The notes under the pieces were generated by a model. It was not told where the DNA came from. It did not search any database and saw only the letters and a program-made list of their open reading frames with translations. A stretch of DNA of 64,000 nucleotides, from the NCBI GenBank assembly GCA_013398615.1, contig VZSR01001479.1, positions 13,299,847 through 13,363,846 on the forward strand, written 5' to 3'. The first letter of the stretch is position 1. Each line of letters starts with the position of its first letter. This document shows positions 13,037-25,315 of this stretch, one piece after another. Origin of the DNA: Brachypodius melanocephalos. Its lineage: Eukaryota > Chordata > Aves > Passeriformes > Pycnonotidae. Both the position numbers and the translations under genes were made by a program.

Positions 13037-14924
13037 TCAAGTAGGGGTCTGGAACAACTTGGAAGGCTTCATGCTGTCTATAAACCCTGTATTTCATATA
13101 ACAATTTCATTGTTTGTTTAGTGTAGGATTTTTTTTTCTTCCTAGAAGCAAGTTCCTTTGATATCAGATTTAAAATTTATTATCTCTCAATTTCGTTTCA
13201 TATCCTTTTGTTCTTCTGTTACTGGAAATGGTGAATAGAAATTTATGATAAGCATTATCTATGTAATTAATTGTTTCTCTCATCTCTCAAATACACACTC
13301 TGAGTGGTTTTGCTCTCTCCATGAGAGATTTTTGATATTTTGATATTACTTATTGCACTATCTTAACCTTGTTTGATTATTTTAATTAAATGTTTACAAA
13401 TACAAACGTTAGAAAAGGAAACCTTGAAAATATGACTAGGATAGTTAACCTTGATCAAAGACAAAAGAAGCTAGAAGAACAAATATGCAATATTAAAATC
13501 AATATGAGACCGACCTTTGAAATTATACTGCATTAAGAACACATGAGTCAAAGAAAATTATTTATGTTCCTGAAATCAAAGTAGATCACCAAGATCTCAG
13601 CCAGAGCACCATGTGAATTCTATTGTGTCCATATTGTATAAAAGAAAATGAAAACTCATTTCTAGACTGAAGTCTTCTCAATGAGAAAGTATATGTGGAG
13701 GGGCAATAGGGGATCTTGTGCAAATAAGAACCCTGCCCTGCACATATCAAACTGGGTATATGAAGAGTGTTAAAATTAGAACAGTCTTTTGACCAGACAT
13801 CTTCTTAAATCTGGACATGAGGAATCACTTGGGGTTTTTTCATAATATTGTTGCCATCATAACATAAGTAACAACAGAACAATGACAATATTAAGTTGTG
13901 TCAAAAGAGTCCAGACCCTGAAGTATTTGCTTCGGCCTGTCCATGTCTCGACTGCAACCAAACATATCCATTTTGAAAATATGGTGTTAATTTTTAATGT
14001 TTCTCAGTGAATCAAATAAGGCCAAATTCTGCTTCTGATTGCTGCTAAGAAGATGTGAAGAATTACCATGCAGATACTCCACCTGTACACTGACGTAACA
14101 GAGTGCACAATTTGGTCTTATAGACTGTAGTTTGTTTGGGGTACAAAGCATCTACTATTCTACAAAATAATTTCTAATACTTGCTCATGTAAGCTACATG
14201 GAAGATTTATTTAAATGGATCCAAATGTGCTGCTCTGTAGAACCATCTTCCCATTGAGGTGAAGGAGCTCTGTGTCTGTTTTTGACTGTGTCCTACGCTG
14301 AGAACGAGTCAGCCATGGGCACCTTATGTCACTCTACAGGATCAGCCTTTGCATGATGGAGTTCAGGGCCTTGTTTCTCAATTTATCACCTGTGCATGGC
14401 ATTCCTCTGTTCTCAGCAAGTCTCTGAATTCTACTGACTATCCCAGCACTTATTACTGATATGGGTTTTGATGTTGCAGAGACAGCTGTCTGGTTGTGAA
14501 ACAAAAAAAAAAAAGAATTGTCTTTTAGATTTTTTTTTTCTTTTAAAAAATTTGCTCTTTTATTGAGAATTAAAGTTTGCAAAATTTGTTGTTCAAAAGC
14601 TGAGAAATTAGGCAATTCTGTTTACTTGTTACCTATCATCTCTGTATTTCATGTTTATGTACTGAAGTACTATTTTTATTTATCTACATATATATATAAT
14701 GTTTCTTACCACAGGACTCCTTTCTCATTCAGTGTACATAGGAACAGAGATCAGTGAATGAGCAGCTATTCATGTTTTCTGTTATTCTTATTGGCCAATA
14801 TGTGACTCACATGTAGTGTTCACATTCAATCATTACATTGAATTCAAAACTATTAATTTCTCCATAGGCTTTCTTTCCATTGTAGCTATCATTAGCATCT
14901 GAATGCCTCACAAACCGTAATTAA

Positions 14925-14997
14925 TTAATTTTCACAAAGCCCCTGTGAGGTGAGATGACATTATTAAAAGAGGAATGAGCCACAGAGAAAAGTGCCA
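14925..14997 (-). mobile_element. MIR-type SINE relic, antisense
   Basis: 'ttcacaaagcccctgtgagg' followed by 'tgagatgacattattaaaag' and 'aatgagccacagag' matches the reverse complement of the MIR/core-SINE middle (TCACAACAACCCTATGAGGTAGG...CTGAGGCACAGAG). Only the central part is recognisable. Confidence 0.65.
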
Positions 14998-16629
14998 GCC
15001 TATATTTTGAATGCCCAAGTTGACATGTGTAAGGTGTGGTTTTTTTAGCTACTTAGCATTCCACAACACTTTATTTGGTCTTTGTCTGGCTTCCTCTTAC
15101 TTAACTACAAGTGCCACGCAGCTTTGCAAATCAGGCCGCAAATAGATATTTATGAATAGCAGTTATTTGTTATGAAGGAGAAAATGAAGTAATGTAATCT
15201 ACCAACTATCAAATCATGCAGACATTGATACCATCCAGTGTTCAAAAAAGACATCTAGCTACCTCAAGCTTCCACTTTCTCATTATAGTTTTCTTCATCA
15301 ATAACTACACAGCACTGAACTACTTCAGAAAGGGATCCCGTGGGCACAGACCCTTGAGGAGTCCCCGGGGCATAAATAATTTCCACAGTGTTGTGATATG
15401 TTAGAAGCCTAACACAATTCTGGCTTTCCAACGTGGAAAAGAAAACACTGATTAATTAACAGCATGAAAATGATATGTGTTTACCTGATAAATACCAACA
15501 GTTTCTCAAAAGCAGAATCCAAGCTGGCCACTTCTGACTGCTAGAAGTGTGTGAAATGGAAAAGCTCAATGCAAATAGTTATACAAATCTTTTGTTTCTG
15601 TCCTGTATCAGTCTTCTGATGCCCCTTACTCCTTTCCTCTCAGATATTTAGAAGGTCATGCAGAAGAAGAGTGATTCTGGTGTAGGCTGCTGGCAGTTTT
15701 GGATAGTGGGAAAAGGTGAAGATATTCTCTGATGTCTCCTCCTGAAAGCCCAGCAGAGCAAGTGCAGTTGACTGCACCCACTGAATTGATGGGTAGCTGG
15801 CAGGGTTTATTGAGCTGAATTTTCTGTGCAGTTCTTGTTAGATTCCAATATATGCACTTTTCAGGATATTCTCTTGACAATGCCTATGTTTTATAATTTA
15901 TAATAGGAGCATTTTTCTTCATTATCTCCTGGTAAACTTGTAACACCAAGATGTGACTCTCTAACAGATTTGTTTTCTACGAGAGATTTCATGACTGTAA
16001 TGATGAAGACATTTTTTGATTGTCACTTGCATTTATTTATGCCTTAGGTTGTGGGGTTTTGGTGGTTTAGGTTGGGTTTTCTGGGAATCTACTGCTCAAA
16101 GTTTAGTCTGTGTAGTTGACATTTTTTGGAGGCACTGTTGGATGATGCCTCTACCCACACCCCAGGCTTTGTTCTTATTAGAGTGCATTTAATGTTTCTG
16201 GACAGGCAAGTGTTTCTGACAGCTCAGAGCCTGTAGCCTTCTTGTTGCAAAAAGAGCCTTGACTGACAACAAAGCAGTGCACAGTACGACACCTACCTGT
16301 TGGGCCCCTTCAGGAGCAGCAAGGACAGAAGCCTTGCAGAGCTGCAGAAGCACTTTGGACAGGTAGTCCTTACTGAGTGTCTCTGATGTTTACAGTAGGG
16401 GATTTATTTATGGTAATTGTTTGGTGTCTGATTGTCTCAGCTTGTCCTTTCAGACCATTTTGCCAATACTGAAGTAGGTTTACCTAATGTGTACTTCTTG
16501 TTTCATGTTCATCTAGTCTCAGCATCTGTAGACTAGTATTTTACTTTTTTGGGAAGTAGTAACTAATGACAGCATAAACCCTAACAAATATTTATATTTT
16601 CCAGAACAGTTGTCTCATTTTCTTTTTTC

Positions 16630-16647
16630 TTTTTTTTTTTTTTTTTT
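16630..16647. repeat. Poly-T tract
   Basis: Eighteen T in a row, preceded by shorter T runs broken by C. No LINE or SINE body was recognised next to it. Confidence 0.95.
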
Positions 16648-17081
16648 AAACAATTCAGGGAATTTAGAGACAAATATTTATTTAATTTTGATTGAAGATA
16701 CAGATCTGTATCTCCTAGTTGCCTTAAAATGTCATGTCGTGTCACTCTCTAGCTGCTATTTACTCATTTAAATGGATGCCTGAAGGACACCGGGTTAAAC
16801 AAATCATGACAATCAGCAGATACACTGCTTACCTCATGTATCTTGAATTTACTGCTCTGAGGGTCTCTGTGATTTTCTGGGAGATTGATACCCCATTCCA
16901 AACAGGCACTGATGGTTCAGTTAGTTAAGCTTATTGTTTGCTGTTTGCTCCTTCAGGAACTTAGTAATGAATACTACACCTTTAACTACATTCTTTGTTT
17001 ACCTATATCCTTCTCCTGTTTTCTGTAAAATATCATATAAGGTAGCTCAATTAATACCTGATCATTTAGAAGAAATTTAAC

Positions 17082-17100
17082 AACAACAACAGCAACAAAA
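17082..17100. repeat. (CAA)n short tract
   Basis: 'aacaacaacaacagcaacaa', CAA units with one CAG. Confidence 0.85.
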
Positions 17101-19259
17101 ATCAGCCTAGTTTTTCTTTCTCAGGGCTTTGTAAAGCACTTGTTGATCATAGCCTCTGATAAAGTGTATCTACAGTTCAGGAAAATTTCTGAAACAGAGG
17201 GGAAGATGTCCATAATTAAAATTTTAAATTGCATTTCCTGGCAACATGAATATTTGTGTTCTGGCATAGCAAATAGGCAGAAACAAGTTAGATTACTGGA
17301 CTGTCACTAAAACAGAGCTGTTTGCTATTAGCAAGAAGAAAATTTAAAACAAAGAAGAATGTACAGAGGTGTCTAAAGCAGAAGTTACAAGTGGGTGGTG
17401 AGAGGCCTTTTGAATGAGGTCTTTCTGATTCTAAGAAAAGCAGTGACTCAAATTTAATAAGAGCACTGTAATATAGCTAAAATATTTTTAATCATATTTT
17501 AGCTTCCTGGCATGTAATATTTATATATAGTTGTAGCGGTTAAACTCATTTTAATGGATGAATTTTTATGTAAAAGTAAAAAAAGATGTTCTCTGCTGCA
17601 AGCAGCAGGTGTGTTTTTAATCTTTAATAGGTCACCTTCCTCAGTGCAAGCAGGCAAGCTGTTATTGATCAAAGAGGTTTTGTTGGGTAGCTCTCAGATT
17701 ATTGAGTGACAAACTTTATTGGATTTGACTTAACAGAAGTCAGGAGACAGCTGAAGCATAAGAGCCTGCACTACCATCAGAGTCATTTTACGACAGCCAG
17801 GGAGCAAAGCTCAGAGATGGATACTGAGCTCTTTGCTGGCCCTTGGAGATTAACTGAACAGCCTTCCTACCAATTCCCAAGCCTGTCAGCAGAACCAATT
17901 AGATTTTCAACCAGTAGACAAGAAGGGTGGCACTTGGGGACCTTTTTGCTTTAGGTCAAAGGCTTTTCAGACTGCGATGAGATGACATTGATGATGACAT
18001 GTTGAGCATTGGTTGGTTTTAAGACAAGTTAAATTAGCAGTCTTGAAATGATTCCAACTGTCTCCTGACTTCTCACTGTTGCCATATTCAGTGGATCCTG
18101 TCAGGAGCAGGTTGATGACTTAATAGTCTTTCTTGAGTGGATTTGAGCACTTTGGCTGTGTGTTTATGTGTAGTTGTCATGCTTAAAATATTCATATAAA
18201 GGTTTGAAATATTTATTTGAAGGAGCCTTCTGCAGAGTTCAGCAATACAGCTCTCCGTGATTCTGCCTACCTTTCCTCTCTCTTTTTTTGCTGCTCTAAG
18301 CAGTTGTTGCTAAAAAATGCCTTTAACTATGTTTGATCTGTATGAAGCGACATTGTTTCTTGTGGCTATTGATAACATAAAGCACTTAGGAAATTCAAGA
18401 ATTTATTCAGCGTTTGGTTTCCAAAGCCCTGGATGGCAAGTTCCAGTCCCACCTGTACAAACATTACAATGGTTTTGAGACCATTTCAGATTAGGAAAGG
18501 TGTATTAAGCTTGTACAATCTTGTAAACATTTTGTAGTCTTTGATTCTGATTCAAATGGATTGTGGTAGATGTGGAAAAAGGCGAAGAAGAGAAAGGGAC
18601 AGGAATTAAGGTGAAGTCTGCCATAATTAACCTGCCTTGGGCAATTGAAGCAAGAGAGTGGGATATCATGATGAGGCTATTCTTTTAAAACTATGTGATA
18701 CTTTAAAGACATTTTTCTTTAGTGGATTGTCTGCTACTCTTGTTGTAAAAGAAGCTAAAGAAATAAAAGTGAAGTAAGCTAGTTGACTTTAAACTTGTAC
18801 CTTAGCATAAACAAAATCCCAGCTGTGACTAGAAATAAATTGAAGCTGTCAACATGTAGGTGTTAAAATTAGTGTGTCTGTAACTTTTAATATGTGTTAA
18901 TATTAAATACTCAGCATTTAAAGGGAATGGCTAGAATATTTCCTTCTGAATGCCTAAGGTTAAACGCCTACATCTAAACCCATGTTTATTCACCAGATTA
19001 GGTACTTACCCTGTATTTAGATCTTGATGTCAAGCATTCAATTGAATATGTTGGTGCTATTTATTTAAATTTTATATTCTCAACTACTATTTTCTCTCAG
19101 TAAGAATTCTTTATCTTTTTTAAGGATGTTGATTTAAAGAAAAAAGAGAAATGACCAATCACCTGGAGCTTTTAGCCATTATTCTAAGAACCACAAGCAG
19201 TATAACACAGAGGAGATTGACTGCCATTTAAAGTATATCAAATAATATTCCAGGCAACA

Positions 19260-19288
19260 ATGAAATATTTCTGTAGGAAATATTTCAT
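19260..19288. repeat. 12-bp perfect inverted repeat with 5-base loop
   Basis: ATGAAATATTTC (19260-19271), loop TGTAG, GAAATATTTCAT (19277-19288). Confidence 0.9.
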
Positions 19289-20054
19289 CACAGCTGCAAA
19301 AAGTGATCACACCCAGATTAGGAAGAAAAGCAAACAAAGGATTTGGGACATCTATCAACTGTGGTAAAATTGGATTTTAGGTGTTGCACATTTCTGAGTG
19401 ATAACTTTTCCATTAGAATCATTCTTATTTTTTCTAATCTGATATTTGAAATATCTTGTGCCATGGTCTTAAAGATTTAAGCGCAAATTTGGTGTGACCA
19501 TAGTCAGAGGCAGCCAGCCTGTGATGAGTACAGTTTTGAAGACCAGTGACTTGCAGAATGGTCTTGCCATCTGCCTTAGTTGTCTTGTTTTATAGGGGTA
19601 AATAAGTTGTAAATCTCTAAAATGAAAGTGATATTAAAATAATTTGTCTAATAACCAGTAAGACTTCTATTTGTGCAAGGTAGTTTCCAGTTTAGCAGAT
19701 AAATAATGAATGTTACTGAGAAAAATAAAATTATTTATTGGAGATTTTGGCCACTAGAGAAAGAACAAAGAATAATCTGCTGAATTGGTTTGGTCCCCTC
19801 CATAAAATTCATTACAGAGTTACTTCTGGAGGCTGGGTATAACATGCATTCCCTCCCAGGCCATTTTAATAGGAGCCTGTTATTTTTAATAGAAGTATTG
19901 ATTTTGAGGAAAATAGATGCTGCATTTTGGATCAATTCAACTATTTATATGAGGCCAGAATATTGAGCATAAATAAGAAAATTGTACATATATAATATTT
20001 TACAGGCCCTGTTGTCTCCAAATGAGGAGAGGAAATGTGGGATCAGAATGTTGA

Positions 20055-20069
20055 ATTGACTCAGTCAAT
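20055..20069. promoter_or_regulatory. Palindromic AP-1-type site
   Basis: ATTGACTCAGTCAAT is a 15-base palindrome around the AP-1 core TGACTCA. It is a motif match only. Confidence 0.4.
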
Positions 20070-20859
20070 GCCACCTATCAGGGACAGTGCTAAGAGCAGT
20101 GGGTTATTCTCCCTATTAATCTGAAGTTCAGCTTTCTGGACCTTGCTGCTTTCCAATGCGTTAATGTTTTCATGGAACTTTTGTGGCCAGTCAGTTCAGC
20201 TCGCTGTTTAAACCTCTAAGACTGAGAATTTCCTGAATTTTGTTTGAAGAAAGTCAAAGCATCTCCAAAAAAGTTAATTAAATTTTCAATGACATACAAG
20301 CTACCAAAATAATTGGCAGTTACTGTCTCATTACTCACAAATTTATATTTGATATTTTCATCGAGTTTTTGTAAATTTCAGCTGCCAGCCAGTGAATCTT
20401 TTAAAAACTTTGCCTTTCCAATTAGGAACCCCTGTTAGCAGCAGGGTTTTTCCCTATGTAGGTTTTTGTATGTTCTCAATGGGCTCCCTTCTCACCTTGT
20501 GTTTTATAAGCAAAATTACTAGGTCTCCTTTACGTTCTTTATTGACTTTCATGATTGTTCTTTGAAACCTCTTGAAGTGAAGACCTCAGCACTTACACCG
20601 ATCTTTACTAGCAGCCATATTAGCCAGGAAGGAAGTGGAATGCCTTTTTGCTGGCAATATTCTCTGCTCACAAATAGGATTACATTAACTCTTTGAAGAA
20701 CTGAGTCTCCCACCACAAAAGTGTTCACAGACTTCTTTTTATCCTGAGTGTGTGAATTTACATTTACATGTGGTGGTATGGACCACAGATTGCTTTCATG
20801 CATCCAGATTATCAAGGAATCCAGACCACACTGTACCATTGAACTGTTTTCTTCATGAT

Positions 20860-22430
20860 TATCCCTGACATCAGCTTTTCTGTTATCTGCAAATTATATC
20901 TGTAATGATTTTATGTTCCAGGTGAAGATGCTAAATGACATAAGGTCAAAAATATACCACCCCAGGATCTCAGGAAAAATATATGTTCTCAATAGAGTAA
21001 CTTCCATTTTGAGACCTTCTTTGTTTGGGCCATGCTGAATTTCTGTCTATATTATTTTAGAATCCAAATATTTATTGCTTTACAAAAGCTTCATCAGCAC
21101 GCCCTTTATCAGATATTGAGCTATATTGGCTAGCATTGATTATATTGTCCTCCTTTAATTTCTTATTAATAAAAATCCTGTAATGACCATCCCATTTTTG
21201 GATGTAGGGCCAATATCACGTTGTTGGAGCTTCCTGGGTTATTTAATTTGCCGTTTGTTGTATACTGGTGTTGTACTGGTCTTCATCCAGTCTTCTGGAA
21301 TTTCTCTGCAGTTCTGAGATACATTAAAGATCAGCATTAATTGAGCAAAGAACCACTAGGGTATCCTAAAACTCTCAGCTATGAGTTAGCTGTGTGTATA
21401 CTGATTGAAAAATATCTGACTGTAGTAGCTGTCATTGAATATCTTTGTGAGATACTGTTGAAAAGGTACTATATCCTTGATCAGAGCAGGTTATCCTGTT
21501 TTATTTCCTAAATGCAGAAAGTAATTATTTATTGAACTTTTCAACCTCTTCTGCATGATCGGTGACGGATACGATTTATAGATCCTCTGTTGTTCCTGGC
21601 TTGTCTTGAAACTCATTTTAATTATCCTTAAATCTTCCAACAATTGATTTCTTTTTTCATCTCTTTGCTCCTCACATAAACTTGATACATTTCGTAGCTT
21701 TAGTATCTTTAAATACTAGAATTTTAAACTATTTTTTAAATTAGTGTAGATTTTTCTTAGATCTGGAAAAAAAAAGTTTATGGGCATTACAAATAAGAAT
21801 GCTAAACAGCTTTCATTTCTTGTGACCATTTCTGGGTGCAAATTATTTTCTCACTCTGATTTAACTTAGAATTATTTTCACACTATGAAATTGGCCTTTT
21901 AAAAATATCAGATGTGGTTTTGAGTTTGGGCTGTATGCCATCATTTTTGTAGCAAATGTGTAGACTCATCATAGCTTGACTTTTGAATTCCCTGACTTTT
22001 TGTTCCACCATCAGTCTCTCTCTATCTTCAAGATGAGGCTTAATGTGTAACTTCCCAATGTTGACTCTCTTAATGATTTTTCTATTAAGGCATTTTAATA
22101 TAATTTTAGGAATTTCATGAACTTCTGGAACTAGCAGTTGCATGTTGTTGACATATGTCCCTGCTGAGAAGTTGGGACTTTTTTCTCCCCTTCACCTTAG
22201 AGATGGGAGGTTGTGTGGGTTAGTCATCCTGTTTGGAACCATGGCTTGATTGTCTGATGCACTGAACAGTGAGGAACCCACTTTGACCCATACTGCCTAC
22301 TATCCATGACTACTAAGTCAAGATGGTTTGTTTCCAGCTTGGCAGTGATGTAGATAATGTTGGGATTAATTTCCAAAAGAAGCCCATACCTCTTATTCAT
22401 GGAACATCAGTAGTCTGAAAAGATCAAGCA
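20860..22430 (-). mobile_element. Ancient degraded CR1-type LINE, antisense; EN-to-RT part of ORF2
   Basis: Read on the minus strand, this stretch gives broken pieces of a CR1-type ORF2 in colinear order. They are an endonuclease-like LDLVVMD at 22302-22322, a linker piece ending FKRPIS near 21886-21910, a reverse-transcriptase piece LMLIFN...REIPEDWMKT near 21281-21342, and SDKGRADEAF near 21083-21112 (compare CR1 RT VPEDWRKA and DKGRAVD). Stops and frameshifts separate the pieces, and the spacing implies small deletions and possibly an insertion. Nucleotide similarity to CR1 copies that I remember from turtles also supports the call. The core 21060-21960 is secure; the outer limits are estimates. 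The element is dead. Confidence 0.75.
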
Positions 22431-22842
22431 TAGAACAGCAGTGCAGCAGTATACTGGAAATCAAAGTTTTGTCAATTGTGGATTTATTTATAAGCAGGTA
22501 ACAGAAGTGGGTGCACACCTGAGCACCATAAAGACACTGAGGAAGCACAATCAGACCGAAACACTGATAGCAATGGACCCAGATTTTGCTTCAAGGCTGT
22601 AAACCCTCCCTTCCACCAGGTTTGGTTAGCTTTGTGAGCTGTCATTAAAAAAGAGACCCCAAGGAAAAGAAATTATTGTGCTATGAGGAGAACATTAGAA
22701 GATGGAGATCATAGTCTTCATCAATGTAATTCTTTCATTCGTGGTGAATCCTGAGGATGTGTACCTCGTGCCCAGTCATTTTTGTCTATTTTAAGTTTTC
22801 TTTAATTGTATCAGTTTATGTTATTGGAGGAAGGAGGTCAGG

Positions 22843-23238
22843 ATTAGGAAAGTGATTCTTCCTCTGTACACGATGCCGGTAAGGCCACACATCGAGTGCA
22901 GCAATTAGTTCTGGGCCCTTCACTACAAGAAAGACATTGAGGACCTGGAGCATGTCCAGAGAACATAATGGAGCTGAGGAAGGCTGTAGAGAGTAAGGCC
23001 CATGAGCAGCTGAAGGAGTTGGAATTGTTTAGCCTGGAGAGGAGGAGGCTCAGGGGTGACCTTATCACCCTCTACAGCTCCATGAAAGGAGGTTGTAGCT
23101 CGGTGGGGGTTGGCCTCCTCTCCCAGATAACAGGTGACAGTGTGAGAGGAAATGACCTCAAGCTGTGCCAGGGGAGGTTTAGGCTGGGCATCAGGAAGAA
23201 TTTCCTCACAGAAAGGGTTGTCAAGCGAAGACCAGCAT
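22843..23238 (+). mobile_element. CR1 LINE fragment, end of ORF2 and following region, lacking the 3' tail
   Basis: The sequence follows the avian CR1 consensus from the 'ccggtaaggccacacatcgag' zone, through 'ctacaagaaagacattgag' and 'ctggagaggaggaggctcag', to 'cacagaaagggttgtcaag'. In frame it reads LKELELFSLERRRLRGDLIT, which matches the C-terminal part of CR1 ORF2 (LFSLEKRRLRGDLI), and stays open for about 99 codons with no sign of function. After about 23236 the match stops: the expected 'cattggaacaggctgccc' and the terminal octamer repeat are missing. The copy is therefore truncated at both ends, which is unusual because CR1 copies normally keep the 3' end. Confidence 0.92.
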
Positions 23239-25054
23239 TGTGCTTCTTTCTTCGACTGCAATTGTAAATATGACCTTTCAACAACATTTAATCTGCTTTA
23301 ACACGTGTGACCAGCAACCAAAGCATAAGTCAGCCACTGTATTCTACTGGTTTTATCACTGTACTACAGTAGCAATCAAGAAGAGAGAACTGACACATTT
23401 ATGGCCTGTGGCTAAGCAATTAGGAGAATCAGTACTGGATTACATCATCTTAAAGTAGATTTGTTGTGAGTGAACTAAGTTAACTTTCACACCCTGGATA
23501 TCACAACAGTTTTAATCTTTCAGTAACATCTTATGTAAAAATTATTCATAAGATTGGCTGGATTATTTTTGACACCCAGGAAAACATTGTGAAAAGTGAT
23601 TCTTGTGCAATTTTTTGATACATGAAGGATATGTTACAAATCTTCACATTTTGCTTCACTGTTTGCACAATTTAATCACAATGGCCCCAATAAATGACAC
23701 AGAAGTAAAATTCTTTGCAAATTATTAAAATATCTTTTACTTTAAAACAGATAATGTACACAACGATGAATTTGGCATCACTTTTCAAATAGAAACAAAT
23801 CCCTCATTCCTTAGCTCCAAGGAAAATTCATCTTTAAGAGATAGAGGAAGGAGTTACATAATATAGAAAGTTATGTCCCTCATTGTGCAGAAATTCTGGT
23901 TTATTTTGAAAGTTAAAAGCCCTGGCTTGTGTTTCTTCTTCTCTAGTTTTTTTTTTAATTTGTGCCGCATAGCTGTATAAAATGCAGCATAAGTAATTGG
24001 CAGAGAAAATTTTGTTGACAGGGAAGTTTTTACCCTGGTAAAGGTGATGCATGTCATGGAGTGTCCTTTCTGTCACCTCATGTGCTTGTATCAGAGACAT
24101 TACTAATTTGGCAGGCAAAACTCTTCCACATCTATCCTCCTTTGGGGCTGGATGATTGCCCTGAATTCCTGTCTGTGTGAGTTGGCATTAGCCAGTGTTC
24201 TAACTATTGAGCTTACGTCAGTGTTATCTAAGCCTGGCAATGCACTGTTAAATCTGTGAGCATAGAGAAATCACTTCTAAAGCACTAATTCATACGTGCT
24301 TTTAATATGCATTTTAGAAGATTTCTGATTTGTCATGTTTATATAGCATTTCTGAAAAATCACTAAGGTAAATTCAAAGGTTTGTGTATACATTTATAAT
24401 GTATGTAAGCAAAATAATGTGTATATATATCTGTAAAACATGTTTTACCTTATTACATGCAATGTGATATGCATGTAACTCTGATTAAGATGCTATTTTC
24501 TGTTTACTAGTAAAATATGGGCTATATGCCAGAACAACAAGGTACAGTAAAAATCAATGGGAGATGATTAAGACTAGGAGCTCATAGTGGTGCAGCTTTG
24601 CATTTGATGTATTGAAAAATTCACCGAAACAGACTTTTTTTTAAATTGGCGAAAAGCTTTCTCTGAAGTGTTCAATTAATATCTGAAAACTATTTACAAA
24701 TAGATAAATCTGAGAAATTATCTAGAAACACTTCATTCTGTTTTCACATTAACAATAATGTAAAGCAGTTGTCAATAACTGTCACAAATGCTGAAAAGAC
24801 CACTGAAATTTCCAGGAAGGACAAGAAATTTTTGTTCTCATTTTTACCCCAAAAGAGGCACTCATGCTGTTGCACTTGTTTGCTAGAAGAGAGGTAGACC
24901 ACTTGTTGGACTTACAGTAGGCTTCCCTGAGACTGTTTCCCAGAAGTTAATTGCAACTTGTTGACAATGTTTAAAAGAAGATTAAAAATTATGATATAAA
25001 ATTGTATTAGAGAGCTAGATAGTTCCATATTTGCAGGGAAGCAAGTATGGGGAT

Positions 25055-25315
25055 ACATGGCTTCAAACTGGGAGAGACAGAGCAGGTTTAGATTAGATAT
25101 TAGGAAGAAATTTTTTACTGTGTGAGTGGGGAGGTACAGGAATGGGTTGCCCGGAGAAGCTGTGAATGCCTCATTCCTGCAAATATTCAGGGCCAGGTTG
25201 GATGGAGCTCTGAGCAACCTGATCTAGTGGAAGATATCCCTGCCCATGACAGTGGGGTTGGAAGAAGATGATTTTTAAAGGTCCCTTCCAACCCAAACCA
25301 TTCTATATTTCTGTG
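25055..25315 (+). mobile_element. CR1 LINE fragment, 5'-truncated, with intact 3' end
   Basis: The match to the CR1 3' region runs from 'caggtttagattagatatta' and 'ggaagaaattttttactgtg' through 'ggccaggttggatggagctc' and 'aacctgatctagtggaagat' to 'ggtcccttccaacccaaacc'. It ends in a degenerate tail 'attctatatttctgtg' corresponding to the (ATTCTATG)n terminus. This is the usual CR1 form: short, 5'-truncated and diverged. It carries no coding capacity of its own. Confidence 0.95.

Noticed and set aside
20549..20839. Minus-strand frame of 96 codons with a VVGDSVLQRV stretch resembling an esterase-type GDS motif of LINE ORF1 proteins
   Set aside because: It lies on the wrong side of the antisense ORF2 fragments for an ORF1, and only a few residues match.
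22968..23267. Plus-strand frame of 99 codons
   Set aside because: It is the surviving C-terminal frame of the CR1 ORF2 fragment plus chance extension, not an independent gene.
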